A stretch of 64,000 bases of DNA from Pyramidobacter sp. YE332 (lineage in GTDB: Bacteria > Synergistota > Synergistia > Synergistales > Dethiosulfovibrionaceae): assembly GCF_033060595.1 (NCBI RefSeq), contig NZ_CP133038.1, positions 1,364,001-1,428,000 of the forward strand, given 5' to 3'. The notes below the pieces were generated by a model. That model did not search any database. It had not been told where the DNA came from and was given only the letters and a program-made list of their open reading frames with translations. Of this stretch, positions 52,269 through 62,862 are shown piece after piece. Each line of letters starts with the position of its first letter. Positions within the stretch are counted from its first letter, which is position 1. A program made the position numbers and the translations under genes.

Positions 52269-53544
52269 CGTCCTTTATCCGCCTCCTGATCGTGCCGACG
52301 AAGTACAGACTTCCGCAAAGGATCACGGGATCGCCCAGCGCCATGGCGGCTTTCAGAGCCGTCAGCGGATCTTTCACCGCCAGCGGCTCGCCCCCCCACG
52401 GGAAAGCGGCCGCCGTCCGCGCCAAAACTTCGGCGCTCTCGCAGCGCTGCGCGCCTTCAAGCTCCACGCAGAACAGACGCGCCTGCGGAAACGCCCGGGC
52501 ATACAGCGCCAACGAGGCGGCGTAATCCTTGTCGGCCATGGACGTGTAGACAAAGCTGAGCGGGCGGTCGCCGTAAAGCGCTTTCAGCGACCGGATCAGC
52601 GCGGCCGTGCCGTGGGGGTTGTGAGCCCCGTCCAGGATCACGTCGGGGCCGCGATGCATGACCTCCATACGTCCCGGCCAGGAAACTTCCGCCAGCCCCT
52701 TTTCCATTGCCCCGGCGCCGACCGGCAGCCGGTCGGAAATCATTTCCAGGGCCCGCAGCGCCAGCGAGGCGTTTTCGGGCTGATGCAGCCCCGCGAGCCG
52801 GACGAAGCAGCGCCGCGTTCCCTGCGGTCCCGCATAGGTGAAGAGGTTCCCGTCCAAAGAGGTTTGCACGCCGGCAATCCGACAGCGCTCGGAAAAGATC
52901 TCGCCGACCGCGTTCACTTCCGCACAACGGCGGCGGAACTGTTCGTTCAGCGCCGCCTCGCCGCCGCAGTACAGGGCTCTTCCGCCCGGCTTGACGATGC
53001 CGAACTTCTCCGCGGCGATCTCGCTCAGGCTGTCGCCGAGCAAATGCATGTGATCCATCCCCAGCGGCGTGATAACGCTCAGCAGAGGCCGGCGCAGCAT
53101 GTTCGTGGCGTCGAGCCGTCCGCCCAGCCCCGTTTCGATCACCGCGGCATCGACCTTCTCCCGCTCGATCAGCCAGAAAGCGGCCGCCGTCAGCGCCTGA
53201 AAATATCCCAGACGGACCTCCGGCAGCTTTTTCAAGACCGCGCTGACCCGCTCCAGAGCGTCCAGCCATTTCTCGCAGCCCAACATCCGCCCGTCGACCA
53301 AAAGCCGCTCGCCCAAACAGGTCAGATGCGGGCTTGTGTACAAGGCCGTCCTGTATCCTGCGGCGCGCAGCATGGAATCGAGGCAGGCGGCAGTAGAACC
53401 TTTGCCGTTCGTTCCGGCGATATGAACGGCAGGAAATCTCGACGGATCTCCCAGTTCCTCAAAAACTTTCTCTACAAAAACAAGCCCCTGAAGCGATTCG
53501 GGCTTGTCAGAGAGTTCAGGCGCTTTTCGACAGCATCCCAACAC
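52255..53544 (-). CDS. folC: Folylpolyglutamate/dihydrofolate synthase, 5' end possibly frameshifted
   Basis: Adds glutamate to folates. 429 residues from a GTG, with AGTNGKGSTAACLDSMLRA (P-loop), SPHLTCLGERL, ETGLGGRLDATN, MDHMHLLGDSLSEIAAEK and LDGAHNPHGTAALI. Length is within the family range. The start is doubtful: the GTG has no ribosome site, whereas an ATG at 53558 just behind the valS stop opens a different frame (MDRFECWDAVEKRLNSLT) that resembles a FolC N-terminus, and ends after 28 codons. See the finding at 53475-53558. Core enzyme complete. Confidence 0.9.
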   Translation of the reverse strand: MLGCCRKAPELSDKPESLQGLVFVEKVFEELGDPSRFPAVHIAGTNGKGSTAACLDSMLRAAGYRTALYTSPHLTCLGERLLVDGRMLGCEKWLDALERVSAVLKKLPEVRLGYFQALTAAAFWLIEREKVDAAVIETGLGGRLDATNMLRRPLLSVITPLGMDHMHLLGDSLSEIAAEKFGIVKPGGRALYCGGEAALNEQFRRRCAEVNAVGEIFSERCRIAGVQTSLDGNLFTYAGPQGTRRCFVRLAGLHQPENASLALRALEMISDRLPVGAGAMEKGLAEVSWPGRMEVMHRGPDVILDGAHNPHGTAALIRSLKALYGDRPLSFVYTSMADKDYAASLALYARAFPQARLFCVELEGAQRCESAEVLARTAAAFPWGGEPLAVKDPLTALKAAMALGDPVILCGSLYFVGTIRRRIKDDGWL

Positions 53545-53567
53545 TCGAAACGGTCCATTTTAATTGA

Positions 53568-56273
53568 TTATTCCTCGGACAAGCTGGCAATGTTTTCGAG
53601 AATGCGGACGCGGCGGCTCTTCGACTCGTCGGCGCGCTGACGTTCCGTCTCGACGACGTCCTCCGGCGCTTTGGCCACGAAGCTCTCGCTCGAAAGTTTC
53701 TTCTCGCTGCGGGCCAGATTGGCTTCGACCTGCTTCAACTCTTTTTGCAGACGTTCGACCTCCGCTTTCGGATCGAGCAGGTCGCCAACCGGCAGGAACA
53801 CTTGGCCGGCCCTGACGATCGAGCTCAGCGCCAGATGAGGCTTATCGGCTTCGGCGGCAACGACTTCAACGGCGTCGACCTTGGCGGAGAGTTTGATCAG
53901 ATCGAGGTTGGCCTCGAGCACCGGCTCGAACGCCTGGTCGGGACCGCGCAGCACGATGCGCTGCACGTTCCGGCTGGGCGGCAGCCCCGCTTCGGCGCGC
54001 AGATTGCGGATGGAACGGATAAATTCCTGAAGCTCGTCCATCTCCGCGACCGACGCCCGGTCAACGGCGTAGGCGGCAGCGTCAGGCCAGGACTCCAACT
54101 CCATCGGCTTCTCGCCAAAGGCAAAGGCGTGCCACAGTTCCTCGGTCACAAAAGGAATAAAAGGATGCAGCAGACGCAGAGCGTCCTTGAACACGCGCAG
54201 CAGCACGCGTTTTGTCGTCTCCTGGCGCTCGGGGCCTTCGTCGCCGTACAGCGCCGGCTTGGAAAGCTCGATGTACCAGTCGCAGAAATCGCCCCACATG
54301 AACTCGTAAAGTTCGCGCGCGGCTTCGCCGATGAAGTATCCGTCGATATCCTTCGTCACGACGTCGTCAAGGCGGCGCAGCCGTTCGAGGATCCAGCGGT
54401 CATGGAGGCGCATGTGCTTGGGATCGGGCTGTCCTTCATGGTCCTCGTCGCCGAGACTCATCAGCGCGAAACGACTGGCGTTCCAGATCTTGTTGATAAA
54501 ACGTTTGTAGTTTTCGATCTTCGCAGGGCCAAGCAGGATGTCGCGGCCCTGCACCGTCAGAGCCGCGACGGTAAAACGCAACGCGTCGGCTCCGTACAGC
54601 CTGATCATGTCGATGGGGTCGATGCCGTTGCCCAAGGACTTGCTCATCTTGCGTCCCTTTTCGTCGCGCACCAGAGCATGGATGAAAATATCATGGAAAG
54701 GCACCTCGTCCATGAACTCCAGCCCCATCATGATCATTCGCGACACCCAGAAGAAAATAATGTCGAATCCCGTGACCATGACCGACGTCGGATAGAAATA
54801 TTTCAGTTCCTCGGTCTTTTCGGGCCAGCCCATCGTGGAAAACGGCCACAGCGCGCTGCTGAACCACGTGTCCAGAACGTCCTCGTCCTGTTTCAGACTT
54901 TTGGAACCGCACTTCGGGCAGCGCTCGGGATCGTGTTCGGCAACGACGATATGACCGCAGTCTCCGCAGGTCCAGGCGGGAATGCGATGCCCCCACCACA
55001 GCTGACGGGAAATGCACCAGTCGCGCACGCCGTCCATCCACTGATAATACGTCTTATCCCACTGCGGCGGGACCCAGCGCATGTGCCCGGCCTTCGATTC
55101 CGCGACGCCGCGCTCGGCCAGCGGGGCCACCTTGACGAACCATTGCTCCGACAGGTAAGGTTCCACGGTGGTACCGCAGCGGTAGCAATGGCCGACCTGA
55201 TGAGGCAGCTCTTCGATCTTTTCGAGCACGCCTTCGCCCTGCATGATCTCCACGCTCTTGACGCGCGCTTCGGCTACGGACATGCCTTCCATCTCTTGGG
55301 CGGCTTCGGTCATGTTGATCATGTGCCCGTCCTCGTCGATCACCTGGATCGGCTCGAGGCCATGCGTACGGCCGACCTGAAAATCGTTGGGATCATGCGC
55401 CGGCGTGATCTTCACGAAGCCGGTCCCGAAAGCGGGATCGACCATGCGGTCGGCGATGACGGGGATCGCCCGACCGCCGCTCATCGTGCCGTCGACAAGG
55501 CGGCCGCCCGTCATCGGCACGATCACCTCGCGGCCAACCGCATAAGCGTGCGCTTCGTCGCCGGGATGCACCGCCACCGCCACGTCGGCGATGATCGTCT
55601 CGGGGCGCGTCGTGGCGATCATGATGTACTCGCCGCTGTCCTTGAAGTAATAACGGACATAATACATGTGCCCCATCTCTTCGGAATGTTCCACTTCGAT
55701 GTCGGAGAGCGCCGTGTGGCAGCGCGGGCACCAGTTGACAATGTACTTCCCCTTGTAGATCAGACCCTTTTCATAGAGACGGCAAAACACCGTACGGACG
55801 GCTTTGGAAAGCCCTTCGTCCATCGTGAAACGCTCGCGCTTCCAGTCGCAGGAATCGCCCAGACACTTCATTTGGTTGACGATGCGGCTGCGGTACTCCT
55901 CTTTCCATTCCCACGTCCGCTTCACAAAGGCCTCGCGCCCCAAATCGCGGCGCGACGTGCCCTCTTTGGCGAGGCGACGCTCCACCACGTTCTGCGTGGC
56001 AATGCCGGCATGATCCGTCCCGGGCAGCCAGAGCACGCTGTACCCGCACGCTCTCTTGTAACGCGCCAGAATGTCCTGGAACGTGTGGTCGTAGGCGTGT
56101 CCCATGTGCAGCGCCCCGGTAACGTTTGGCGGCGGAAGCACGATCGAGAAAGCTTTTTTCTCCGCATCAATCTTTGCGTCAAAAAGGTCCTGATCCAGCC
56201 ACCACTGATACCATTTTTCCTCAAGAGGCGCGGGGTCGTATGTTTTCGACAGCTCTGCGTTGCGCGAGGCCAT
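53568..56273 (-). CDS. valS: Valyl-tRNA synthetase
   Basis: Class I synthetase, 901 residues. HIGH motif in PPPNVTGALHMGHAYDHT, the editing domain with TTRPETIIADVAVAVHP and GTGFVKITPAHDPND, a zinc-type CGDCGHIVVAEHDPERCPKCG insertion, the GRKMSKSLGNGIDPIDMI loop, and a C-terminal coiled coil (AEVERLQKELKQVEANLARS). The ATG follows GGGAGGAAAAATAA. Lies between engB and folC; valS-folC is a common pair. Confidence 0.98.
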   Translation of the reverse strand: MASRNAELSKTYDPAPLEEKWYQWWLDQDLFDAKIDAEKKAFSIVLPPPNVTGALHMGHAYDHTFQDILARYKRACGYSVLWLPGTDHAGIATQNVVERRLAKEGTSRRDLGREAFVKRTWEWKEEYRSRIVNQMKCLGDSCDWKRERFTMDEGLSKAVRTVFCRLYEKGLIYKGKYIVNWCPRCHTALSDIEVEHSEEMGHMYYVRYYFKDSGEYIMIATTRPETIIADVAVAVHPGDEAHAYAVGREVIVPMTGGRLVDGTMSGGRAIPVIADRMVDPAFGTGFVKITPAHDPNDFQVGRTHGLEPIQVIDEDGHMINMTEAAQEMEGMSVAEARVKSVEIMQGEGVLEKIEELPHQVGHCYRCGTTVEPYLSEQWFVKVAPLAERGVAESKAGHMRWVPPQWDKTYYQWMDGVRDWCISRQLWWGHRIPAWTCGDCGHIVVAEHDPERCPKCGSKSLKQDEDVLDTWFSSALWPFSTMGWPEKTEELKYFYPTSVMVTGFDIIFFWVSRMIMMGLEFMDEVPFHDIFIHALVRDEKGRKMSKSLGNGIDPIDMIRLYGADALRFTVAALTVQGRDILLGPAKIENYKRFINKIWNASRFALMSLGDEDHEGQPDPKHMRLHDRWILERLRRLDDVVTKDIDGYFIGEAARELYEFMWGDFCDWYIELSKPALYGDEGPERQETTKRVLLRVFKDALRLLHPFIPFVTEELWHAFAFGEKPMELESWPDAAAYAVDRASVAEMDELQEFIRSIRNLRAEAGLPPSRNVQRIVLRGPDQAFEPVLEANLDLIKLSAKVDAVEVVAAEADKPHLALSSIVRAGQVFLPVGDLLDPKAEVERLQKELKQVEANLARSEKKLSSESFVAKAPEDVVETERQRADESKSRRVRILENIASLSEE

Positions 56274-56302
56274 TTATTTTTCCTCCCTAGTCAAAGTTGA
56301 AC

Positions 56303-56899
56303 TTATTTCAGCGCAGTGGTCAGATACAGATCGATCTGCGCTTTCAGAGCTTCAATCGTCTCGGGTTCGTCGACTGAACAGGCCAAAGGCAGGTTCCACG
56401 AATAAAGGCCCGCTTCGACATATTTCATGACAACGCTCCTACGTTTCGTTTTTGCGATCTTGTCGGCTTTGGTGAAAACGATCTGCATCGGCACGTTCAA
56501 GGCTTTGAGCCATTCCTGAAGTTCGCGGTCCTTATCCAGCAGGCCGTGCCTGACGTCCACCAGATGAACCACCAGGACCAGATTTTCGCGGCGCTCGATA
56601 TAGCCCTCGATCAGCGAGGCCCAGCCCCTGCGTTCGTCCTTGCTGCGGGACGCGTAGCCAAACCCCGGCAGATCGACGAGCGTAAAGGGATGGGGCGACT
56701 GAACGTCAAAGAAGTTGACGCTGCGGGTCATCCCCGGCTCCGAACTGACGCGGGCCAGTTTCTGCCCGGCCAGTTTGTTCAACAGCGAAGATTTGCCGAC
56801 GTTGGAGCGCCCGGCCAGGGCCACTTCGGGCAGACTGCCTGCGGGAAACTGCTGGATCTTGTAGGCGGTACAGCGCAGCGACGCCTTCCACGCGATCAT
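56303..56899 (-). CDS. engB: Ribosome-assembly GTPase EngB (YsxC/YihA)
   Basis: 198 residues with LAGRSNVGKSSLLNKLAG (G1), GMTRSVNFF (G2), LVDLPGFGYA (G3), FTKADK (G4) and CSVDEPETIEALK at the end. Works late in large-subunit assembly. Its ATG overlaps the lon stop by four bases. The lon-engB pair is frequent. Confidence 0.96.
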   Translation of the reverse strand: MIAWKASLRCTAYKIQQFPAGSLPEVALAGRSNVGKSSLLNKLAGQKLARVSSEPGMTRSVNFFDVQSPHPFTLVDLPGFGYASRSKDERRGWASLIEGYIERRENLVLVVHLVDVRHGLLDKDRELQEWLKALNVPMQIVFTKADKIAKTKRRSVVMKYVEAGLYSWNLPLACSVDEPETIEALKAQIDLYLTTALK

Positions 56900-59214
56900 C
56901 GTCCGCCCTCCAACGTTTCTTCAAGGACTTGCGCGGCCTGAGAGACGAAAACATAATGAACGCCCTGTTTGATCCAAGGTTCCATGTCTTCCACGTCCGC
57001 CCGGTTCGCTTCCGGTATAAACAGATTATAAATGCCGTAGCGTTTGGCCGCCAGAGTTTTTTCGCGCAGCCCGCCGATCGGCAGCACGTCGCCGCGCAAA
57101 GAGATTTCGCCGGTCATGGCGCAGCCGGGACGGAATTTTGCACCGCTCAAAGCGGAAAAAAGCGCGATCGCCATGGTGATGCCGGCCGAAGGCCCGTCCT
57201 TGGGAATGGCGCCTTCGGGGACGTGAAGATGCAGTCCTACGCTGCCCCATTTTGGTTCAGCCTGATCCGTCAGCTTACGCCAATGGGATTTGATGAATCC
57301 CAGCGCGGTCATCGCCGATTCCTGCATGACCTTGCCAAGGTTGCCGGTCAGCTGCAGCTCTCCCTTGCCCTGCATCTTTACGGCTTCGATGATCAGGACG
57401 TCGCCGCCGGCAGCCGTCCAGGCCAGTCCGACGGAAAGTCCCGTCTGCGGTTCCTTGGGGATTCTCACGTCCGGACGATGAGGCGCGCCCAGATAGCCTG
57501 CCAGATCTTTGACCCCAACGCTGACTTTTCGCGGCGCTCCGTCCCGCTCTTTCCGTTCCAAAGCCGCGCGGGCGATCTTGCGGAACAGCGTGGACAGGCG
57601 CCGGTCGAGCTCGCGCACGCCGGACTCGTGAGAGTAGTCGGCAATGACGGCTTTCAACGCGGGCGCCGAAAGGACCACGTCTTTCTTCGTCAGGCCGCTC
57701 TCCCTGTAGATGCGAGGCAGCAGATGGTCCTTGGCGATGTGATACTTCTCTTCGGGCAGATAGCTGGAAAGCTCGATCACGTCCATACGGTCCAGCAACG
57801 GCGCCGGGATCGTATGAGAGACGTTGGCCGTCGTGATGAAAAGCACGTCGCTCAGGTCGACGGGCACTTCAAGATAATGGTCGGTAAAATGGGAATTCTG
57901 CTCCGGATCGAGAACTTCAAGCAGAGCGCTGGCAGGATCGCCGCGAAAATCCGAGCCGATCTTGTCCACTTCGTCGAGCAGCATGACGGGGTTGCTGCAG
58001 CCGGCCTCTTTCAATTTCTGCACGATGCGTCCGGGCAGCGCGCCGATATACGTGCGGCGGTGCCCGCGGATCTCGGCCTCGTCGCGCATCCCGCCTAAAG
58101 AGAAATTGACGAAACGACGCCCCAGCGCCTGAGCGACGGATTTTCCCAGCGACGTTTTGCCCACGCCGGGCGGTCCGACCAGACACAAGATCTGCGCCCG
58201 CGAGGACTTGCCGGCCAATTTCCGTACGGCCAGATATTCCAGCAGTCGGTCTTTGACGCGTTTCAAACCGTAATGATTGGCGTCGAGGACTTTTTTCGCC
58301 GCGCCGATGTCGAGCTGCTCTTCCGATTTTTTCAGCCATGGCACGTCGAGCAGCCATTCCACATAGTTTCGAATGACGGTCGCTTCCGGCGACATGGACG
58401 GCGTTTTCGACATGCGTTTGAGCTCGGACTCGACCTTCGAACGGACGTAATCGGGCAGTTCGCTCTTCGCGGCCCGGTCGCGCAGATCTTGAGCTTCCGG
58501 AGAATCGTCGATCTTCAGCTCTTCCTGAATGGCTTTCAGCTGTTCGCGGAGAAAATACTCCCGCTGGTTCTGGTCGATCTCCTTTTGGACCTTGGAGTGG
58601 ATTTCCCGCCCCAGCTTCAGCATTTCCGTCTCCGAAATCAAATATTTCAGAAGGAGCTCGAGGCGGCTGTCCACGCGAAAACATTCAAGCAGCGACTGTT
58701 TGCGCTGAACGTCAAGGGTCATGTGCGCCGCGATCATGTCAGCCGCCAGACCGGGATCCTTGATGGCGCTGACCGGCTGGATCAGCTCGGCCGGCAGACG
58801 GGGGTGATAGGTCACGTAGCCCTCAAACTCGCGGAGCACTTCCTGGCGCAGGGCTTCCAGGCGGTCGTCATCCACGTAGCCGCTCGGCACAGAGACAAGA
58901 TCAGCTGTCAGCATGGAATCCTGCAGCACATACGCGCGGCAGCGTTTGCGCTCTTTTCCTTCGAGCAGCAGCTTCATCGTACCGTCGGGCATGCGGATCA
59001 TCTGCAGCATCTCGCACACTGTGCCGACATCGTATACATCCGCGGGGCCCGGATTTTCTTCCTCAGGATTTTTTTGAGCTGCCACAAAGATGCGACGTTT
59101 CTCCGCGGTAGCCGCGATTTCTATGGCCTTCAGAGTCGAAGGGCGTCCGACGAAAATCGGCACGAGCACTCCGGGGAAAATGACGGTATCGCGGGCAGGC
59201 AGCACATACAGCAT
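56896..59214 (-). CDS. lon: ATP-dependent protease La (Lon)
   Basis: 772 residues. N-terminal substrate domain [23 protein letters not shown]+ module with [17 protein letters not shown] and [15 protein letters not shown]-terminal protease with the serine-lysine dyad in [17 protein letters not shown] and [15 protein letters not shown]. Degrades misfolded and regulatory proteins. Follows clpX by three bases and precedes engB. Confidence 0.98.
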   Translation of the reverse strand: MLYVLPARDTVIFPGVLVPIFVGRPSTLKAIEIAATAEKRRIFVAAQKNPEEENPGPADVYDVGTVCEMLQMIRMPDGTMKLLLEGKERKRCRAYVLQDSMLTADLVSVPSGYVDDDRLEALRQEVLREFEGYVTYHPRLPAELIQPVSAIKDPGLAADMIAAHMTLDVQRKQSLLECFRVDSRLELLLKYLISETEMLKLGREIHSKVQKEIDQNQREYFLREQLKAIQEELKIDDSPEAQDLRDRAAKSELPDYVRSKVESELKRMSKTPSMSPEATVIRNYVEWLLDVPWLKKSEEQLDIGAAKKVLDANHYGLKRVKDRLLEYLAVRKLAGKSSRAQILCLVGPPGVGKTSLGKSVAQALGRRFVNFSLGGMRDEAEIRGHRRTYIGALPGRIVQKLKEAGCSNPVMLLDEVDKIGSDFRGDPASALLEVLDPEQNSHFTDHYLEVPVDLSDVLFITTANVSHTIPAPLLDRMDVIELSSYLPEEKYHIAKDHLLPRIYRESGLTKKDVVLSAPALKAVIADYSHESGVRELDRRLSTLFRKIARAALERKERDGAPRKVSVGVKDLAGYLGAPHRPDVRIPKEPQTGLSVGLAWTAAGGDVLIIEAVKMQGKGELQLTGNLGKVMQESAMTALGFIKSHWRKLTDQAEPKWGSVGLHLHVPEGAIPKDGPSAGITMAIALFSALSGAKFRPGCAMTGEISLRGDVLPIGGLREKTLAAKRYGIYNLFIPEANRADVEDMEPWIKQGVHYVFVSQAAQVLEETLEGGR

Positions 59215-59217
59215 CGG

Positions 59218-60516
59218 TCAAGACTCCTTCGCTTCCGCGTTTTTGATGTATTCAGGCTGCCCCGTTCCCGCAACGTACTCCGGAGTGATGATGATTTTCT
59301 CGATGTGTTCTTTGGCGTTGGACGAAGGGACTTCATACATCAGATCAAGCATCAGGTTTTCCATGATCGCGCGCAGGCCGCGGGCGCCGGTCCCCTTGCT
59401 GGCCGCCTTTTCGGCGATCGCGCGGATGGCCTCCGGCCGATAGTCCAGTCTGACGTTCTCCATCTCGAAGCTCTTCTGATATTGCTTTACCAGGGAATTT
59501 TTCGGCTCGGTCAAAACGCGCACCAGCGCGTCCGCGTCAAGACTTTGAAGAGGTACGAGCAACGGCAGACGCCCGACCAGTTCGGGGATAAAGCCAAAAG
59601 AAACGAGATCTTCGGGTTCCACCTGTCTCAGCAGGTCGTAGCGGTCGGCAGCGGTGCCGTTGCGAATGTCGCTGTCGAAGCCAATGACCTTCTTATTGAC
59701 GCGGCGGCCGACGATGTTTTCAAGCCCGTCGAAAGCGCCGCCGCAAATGAAGAGAATGTTGGCCGTGTTGACCTGAATGAATTCCTGCTGAGGATGTTTA
59801 CGCCCTCCCTTGGGAGGGATATTGGAGACCGTTCCCTCGAGAATCTTCAAAAGCGCTTGCTGCACCCCCTCGCCGGAGACGTCGCGAGTGATGGACGTAG
59901 ATTCCGATTTGCGGGCGATCTTGTCGATCTCGTCGATGTAAACGATGCCGCGCTCGGCGGCGGCCACGTCATAATCGGCCGCCTGGACGAGCCTTACCAG
60001 CACGTTTTCGACGTCTTCGCCCACATAGCCGGCTTCCGTCAACGTCGTGGCGTCCGAAATGGCGAAGGGAACGTTGAGCTTTCTCGCCAGACTCTGGGCA
60101 AGGAGCGTCTTGCCGCTTCCCGTCGGCCCCAGCAGGAGCAGATTGCTCTTTTGCAGTTCCACTTCGCCGCCGCTGAAACCGGTGACAATCCGTTTGTAGT
60201 GATTGTAAACGGCGACGGAAATCGCCTTTTTGGCGTAATCCTGACCGATCACATACTCATCGAGATACTCTTTGATCTCTTTCGGGCGCGGGGGATTTTT
60301 CAGCGCCGTCATCATCTTGTCGTCGTGCTGTCCGGCATCATTAAAAGCTTCGTCGAGATCCGCCGTATTTCTCAGATAGGAATTGCAGATTTTTATGCAT
60401 TCGCTGCAAATGTTGATTCCTTCCGGACCGGAGATCAGAGTGATCCCGTCTTCGGCGCTTCTGCCACAGAATGAACAGCGCGGATTCTTGCGATTTTTGT
60501 CGTCAGTGCGTGCCAT
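59218..60516 (-). CDS. clpX: ATP-dependent Clp protease ATP-binding subunit ClpX
   Basis: Unfoldase for ClpP. 432 residues. N-terminal zinc domain CSFCG...CSECIKICN (C4). AAA+ with [33 protein letters not shown], the pore-type GYVGEDVEN, an IGF loop region ([11 protein letters not shown]) and a C-terminal sensor [14 protein letters not shown] at 60516 chosen because AAGGG lies nine bases before; the ATG three codons earlier abuts it. Confidence 0.98.
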   Translation of the reverse strand: MARTDDKNRKNPRCSFCGRSAEDGITLISGPEGINICSECIKICNSYLRNTADLDEAFNDAGQHDDKMMTALKNPPRPKEIKEYLDEYVIGQDYAKKAISVAVYNHYKRIVTGFSGGEVELQKSNLLLLGPTGSGKTLLAQSLARKLNVPFAISDATTLTEAGYVGEDVENVLVRLVQAADYDVAAAERGIVYIDEIDKIARKSESTSITRDVSGEGVQQALLKILEGTVSNIPPKGGRKHPQQEFIQVNTANILFICGGAFDGLENIVGRRVNKKVIGFDSDIRNGTAADRYDLLRQVEPEDLVSFGFIPELVGRLPLLVPLQSLDADALVRVLTEPKNSLVKQYQKSFEMENVRLDYRPEAIRAIAEKAASKGTGARGLRAIMENLMLDLMYEVPSSNAKEHIEKIIITPEYVAGTGQPEYIKNAEAKES

Positions 60517-60603
60517 GGCAGCCATCCCTTTCGATATCAGCCTGTTTTATCATAAACAACACGAGAGAGAGGGGCAGGAATCTCAAAGTCATTCCGCTCC
60601 GTT

Positions 60604-61182
60604 CTATCGCTTGTCGATCACTTTGTCCACAATGCCGTAGGCGAGAGCTTCCTGCGCCGTCATGTAGAAATCGCGGTCAGTGTCTCCCTTGACTTTTCTC
60701 ATGCTCTGTCCCGTATGCTTCACAAGAATATTGTTCAGCGTTTCCTTGGTTTTGACGATCTCGCGGGCCTGGATCTCAATGTCGCTGGCCTGTCCCTGCG
60801 CGCCGCCGAGCGGCTGGTGGATCATGATGCGGGAATTCGGAAGAGCGATGCGCTTGCCGGCAGCCCCCGCCGAGAGCAGCACCGCGGCCATGCTGGCCGC
60901 CATGCCGACGACAATGGTGGACACGTCGCATTTCACGAACTGCATGGTGTCGTAAATCGCCAGCCCCGCCGAAACCGAGCCGCCGGGGGAATTGATATAG
61001 ATGCTGATGTCGCGCTCCGGGCTTTCGCTTTCCAGAAACAACAGCTGCGCCACCACCGCGTTGGCCACGTCGTCGTTGATCTCGTCGCCCAGAAAAACGA
61101 TGCGGTCCTTCAACAGCCGCGAGTAGATGTCATAAGAGCGCTCTCCTCGGCCGGTCTGCTCTATTACAAAAGGAATATACAT
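60604..61182 (-). CDS. clpP: ATP-dependent Clp protease proteolytic subunit
   Basis: Serine protease tetradecamer with ClpX. 192 residues from [21 protein letters not shown], the normal mature start. Catalytic serine in [16 protein letters not shown], histidine in [10 protein letters not shown] and aspartate in the TDRDFYMTA region. A longer in-frame start at 61236 would lie inside the terminator hairpin and is rejected; the ribosome site AAAGGAG is 13 bases before the ATG, a little long. Confidence 0.97.
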   Translation of the reverse strand: MYIPFVIEQTGRGERSYDIYSRLLKDRIVFLGDEINDDVANAVVAQLLFLESESPERDISIYINSPGGSVSAGLAIYDTMQFVKCDVSTIVVGMAASMAAVLLSAGAAGKRIALPNSRIMIHQPLGGAQGQASDIEIQAREIVKTKETLNNILVKHTGQSMRKVKGDTDRDFYMTAQEALAYGIVDKVIDKR

Positions 61183-61216
61183 GTTGAAATCGAGGCTCCT
61201 TTCTGCTTCTCTATTC

Positions 61217-61253
61217 AAAAAAAATTGCCGCGGCATCGTATCTGCCGCAGCAA
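61217..61253 (-). terminator. Terminator-like hairpin between tig and clpP
   Basis: TTGCTGCGGCA pairs with TGCCGCGGCAA (one mismatch), loop of seven, followed by eight Ts on minus. It lies within the operon, so clpP-lon expression needs read-through or another promoter that I cannot see in the 35 nt left. Confidence 0.85.
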
Positions 61254-61266
61254 CGAGGGAAAATCC

Positions 61267-62619
61267 TTAATTCTGAGCGGCAGGCGCTTCAGCGTCAACA
61301 CCCTTCTTCACTTCGTTGACTTTAACTTTTTCCATAATCGCCTGCAGCGTCTTGCGGTAACGCGCCTGAGAGATCATGTTCTCGAAGTCCTCCGGACGCT
61401 TCTTCAGCATGTCCTTGATGCTGTCGCCGGAGATGCCGTAATTGGCGGCCATCTGGGAGATCTCCCCGTCCAGATCCTCTTTTCGCACGGAGACGCCGAA
61501 TTTCTTGGCGCAGGCGTCCACCACGAGATACCCCATCACGTCGCGGCGAGCGTCTTTCTCGAGATTCTCTTCGAGTTCCTTGAGATCATGCCCTTCGGAC
61601 TTGTAGTATTCCTCAAGGCTCATCTTCGTCCGCTGTTTGACGTTTTCCTCGAAACGCTTGCGCAGATGTTCCTGCTGGCGCCGCACCATCGAGTCGGGCA
61701 GTTCCACCTGGGAAGCCTCGGTAATCTTCGCGACCGCTTCGTTCTCGGCCGCGGTACGGGCGTCGGCCTTCAGGCGCTTGTCGAGGTTCTCGCGGATCGT
61801 GGCGCGCAGTTCCGCCTCGCTGTGTACGTCCTCCGAGGTGACTTTCCTGAAGAACTCGTCGTTCATCTCTGGAGCGACCGGCTCTTGAACCTCGATGACG
61901 TCGAACTCGTAGTGAGCCGTTTTGCCGGCGACCGCCTTGTCACGATAATCGTCGGCGACGTTGATGTCGGCGGAGTTTTTGGTTCCAGCCTCAGTCCCCG
62001 TCAAAGCCTCGACGATCTCGGGGCGCATGGAAAGATTGTCCAGTTCGAACGTGTCGATCTGGGGTTCGTGAGACACGATGTCTTTGCCGTCGTCGTCTTT
62101 CACGACCAGGCTGTAGGCGGCGCGGACTTTATCGCCATGCTGAGCGGGCCGATCGACGGGCCGATAGGTGGCCAATCTCTTTTTCATGTTTTCGAGCGCT
62201 TCGTCGACCATGCTTTCGCTGACGGCGAACACCGGCAGATCAACGGTGATATCCGAGAGCTCGGGAAGAGTCACCTCGGGCTCGACCTCGTACTTCACGG
62301 TAAAAGTGACGTCCTCGCCCTCCTTGATGTCGAGATCGTCGACGACAGGTGAAGCGATCGGCTCAAGATCGTACTCGGCGCAGACTTCGTCAAGAACTTT
62401 GGGAAGCATGTCTTCGAGCGCCTGACTCATGATCGAGTCTTTGCCAAGGCGCATTTCCAGCACCGCTTTGGGAGCCTTCCCTTTACGGAAGCCGGGGATG
62501 TTGACCCGTTTGGCGATCTCGGCATAGGTCTTCTTCAGCTGAGCCGCATAACCGGCCTGATCCACGGTTACCTTGATGGTTACGATATTTTTTTCTTGTG
62601 ACAGCAGTTCCGATTTCAC
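61267..62619 (-). CDS. tig: Trigger factor
   Basis: Ribosome-bound chaperone with prolyl isomerase activity. 450 residues from a GTG behind AAAGGAG. N-terminal ribosome-binding domain with RVNIPGFRKGKAPKAVLEMRLG, an FKBP-like middle (HGDKVRAAYSLVVKDDDG), and a long helical C-terminal domain (VRRQQEHLRKRFEENVKQR). Starts the tig-clpP-clpX-lon order common in bacteria. The last residues GVDAEAPAAQN are a short unconserved tail. Confidence 0.96.
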   Translation of the reverse strand: MKSELLSQEKNIVTIKVTVDQAGYAAQLKKTYAEIAKRVNIPGFRKGKAPKAVLEMRLGKDSIMSQALEDMLPKVLDEVCAEYDLEPIASPVVDDLDIKEGEDVTFTVKYEVEPEVTLPELSDITVDLPVFAVSESMVDEALENMKKRLATYRPVDRPAQHGDKVRAAYSLVVKDDDGKDIVSHEPQIDTFELDNLSMRPEIVEALTGTEAGTKNSADINVADDYRDKAVAGKTAHYEFDVIEVQEPVAPEMNDEFFRKVTSEDVHSEAELRATIRENLDKRLKADARTAAENEAVAKITEASQVELPDSMVRRQQEHLRKRFEENVKQRTKMSLEEYYKSEGHDLKELEENLEKDARRDVMGYLVVDACAKKFGVSVRKEDLDGEISQMAANYGISGDSIKDMLKKRPEDFENMISQARYRKTLQAIMEKVKVNEVKKGVDAEAPAAQN

Positions 62620-62675
62620 AAGAAGCACTCCTTTCAAAACCTGGACTCAATGGTGATAAAAAAACGACTCGGATA

Positions 62676-62684
62676 AGTATATCA
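62676..62684 (-). promoter_or_regulatory. Extended -10 promoter of tig
   Basis: TGATATACT (62684-62676) with a poor -35 (AAGATT at 62704-62699). About 50 nt before the tig start. The gap of 62620-62862 otherwise holds the tetR control region. Confidence 0.5.
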
Positions 62685-62796
62685 CAGGAAAGCCAAAGAA
62701 TCTTCATTTTTCGCGCCCAAAGTTTATCGAAACGCAAAAATATCCTTTACGACGAAAAAATTATTTTCCCGTCTCTTTTCCTCGCGCTTCCTATAT

Positions 62797-62843
62797 TGAC
62801 ATGGCAGCCGCCATATCGTACCATAATAGTGAATTTAAATTCA
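62797..62843 (+). promoter_or_regulatory. Promoter and operator of the tetR gene
   Basis: Consensus TTGACA (62797-62802), 17 bases, TACCAT (62820-62825). A perfect 14-bp palindrome, TGAATTT and its complement, at 62830-62843 lies over the likely start point, where a TetR repressor would act on its own gene. Confidence 0.65.
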
Positions 62844-62862
62844 ATTTATGAGGTGACCCGCC

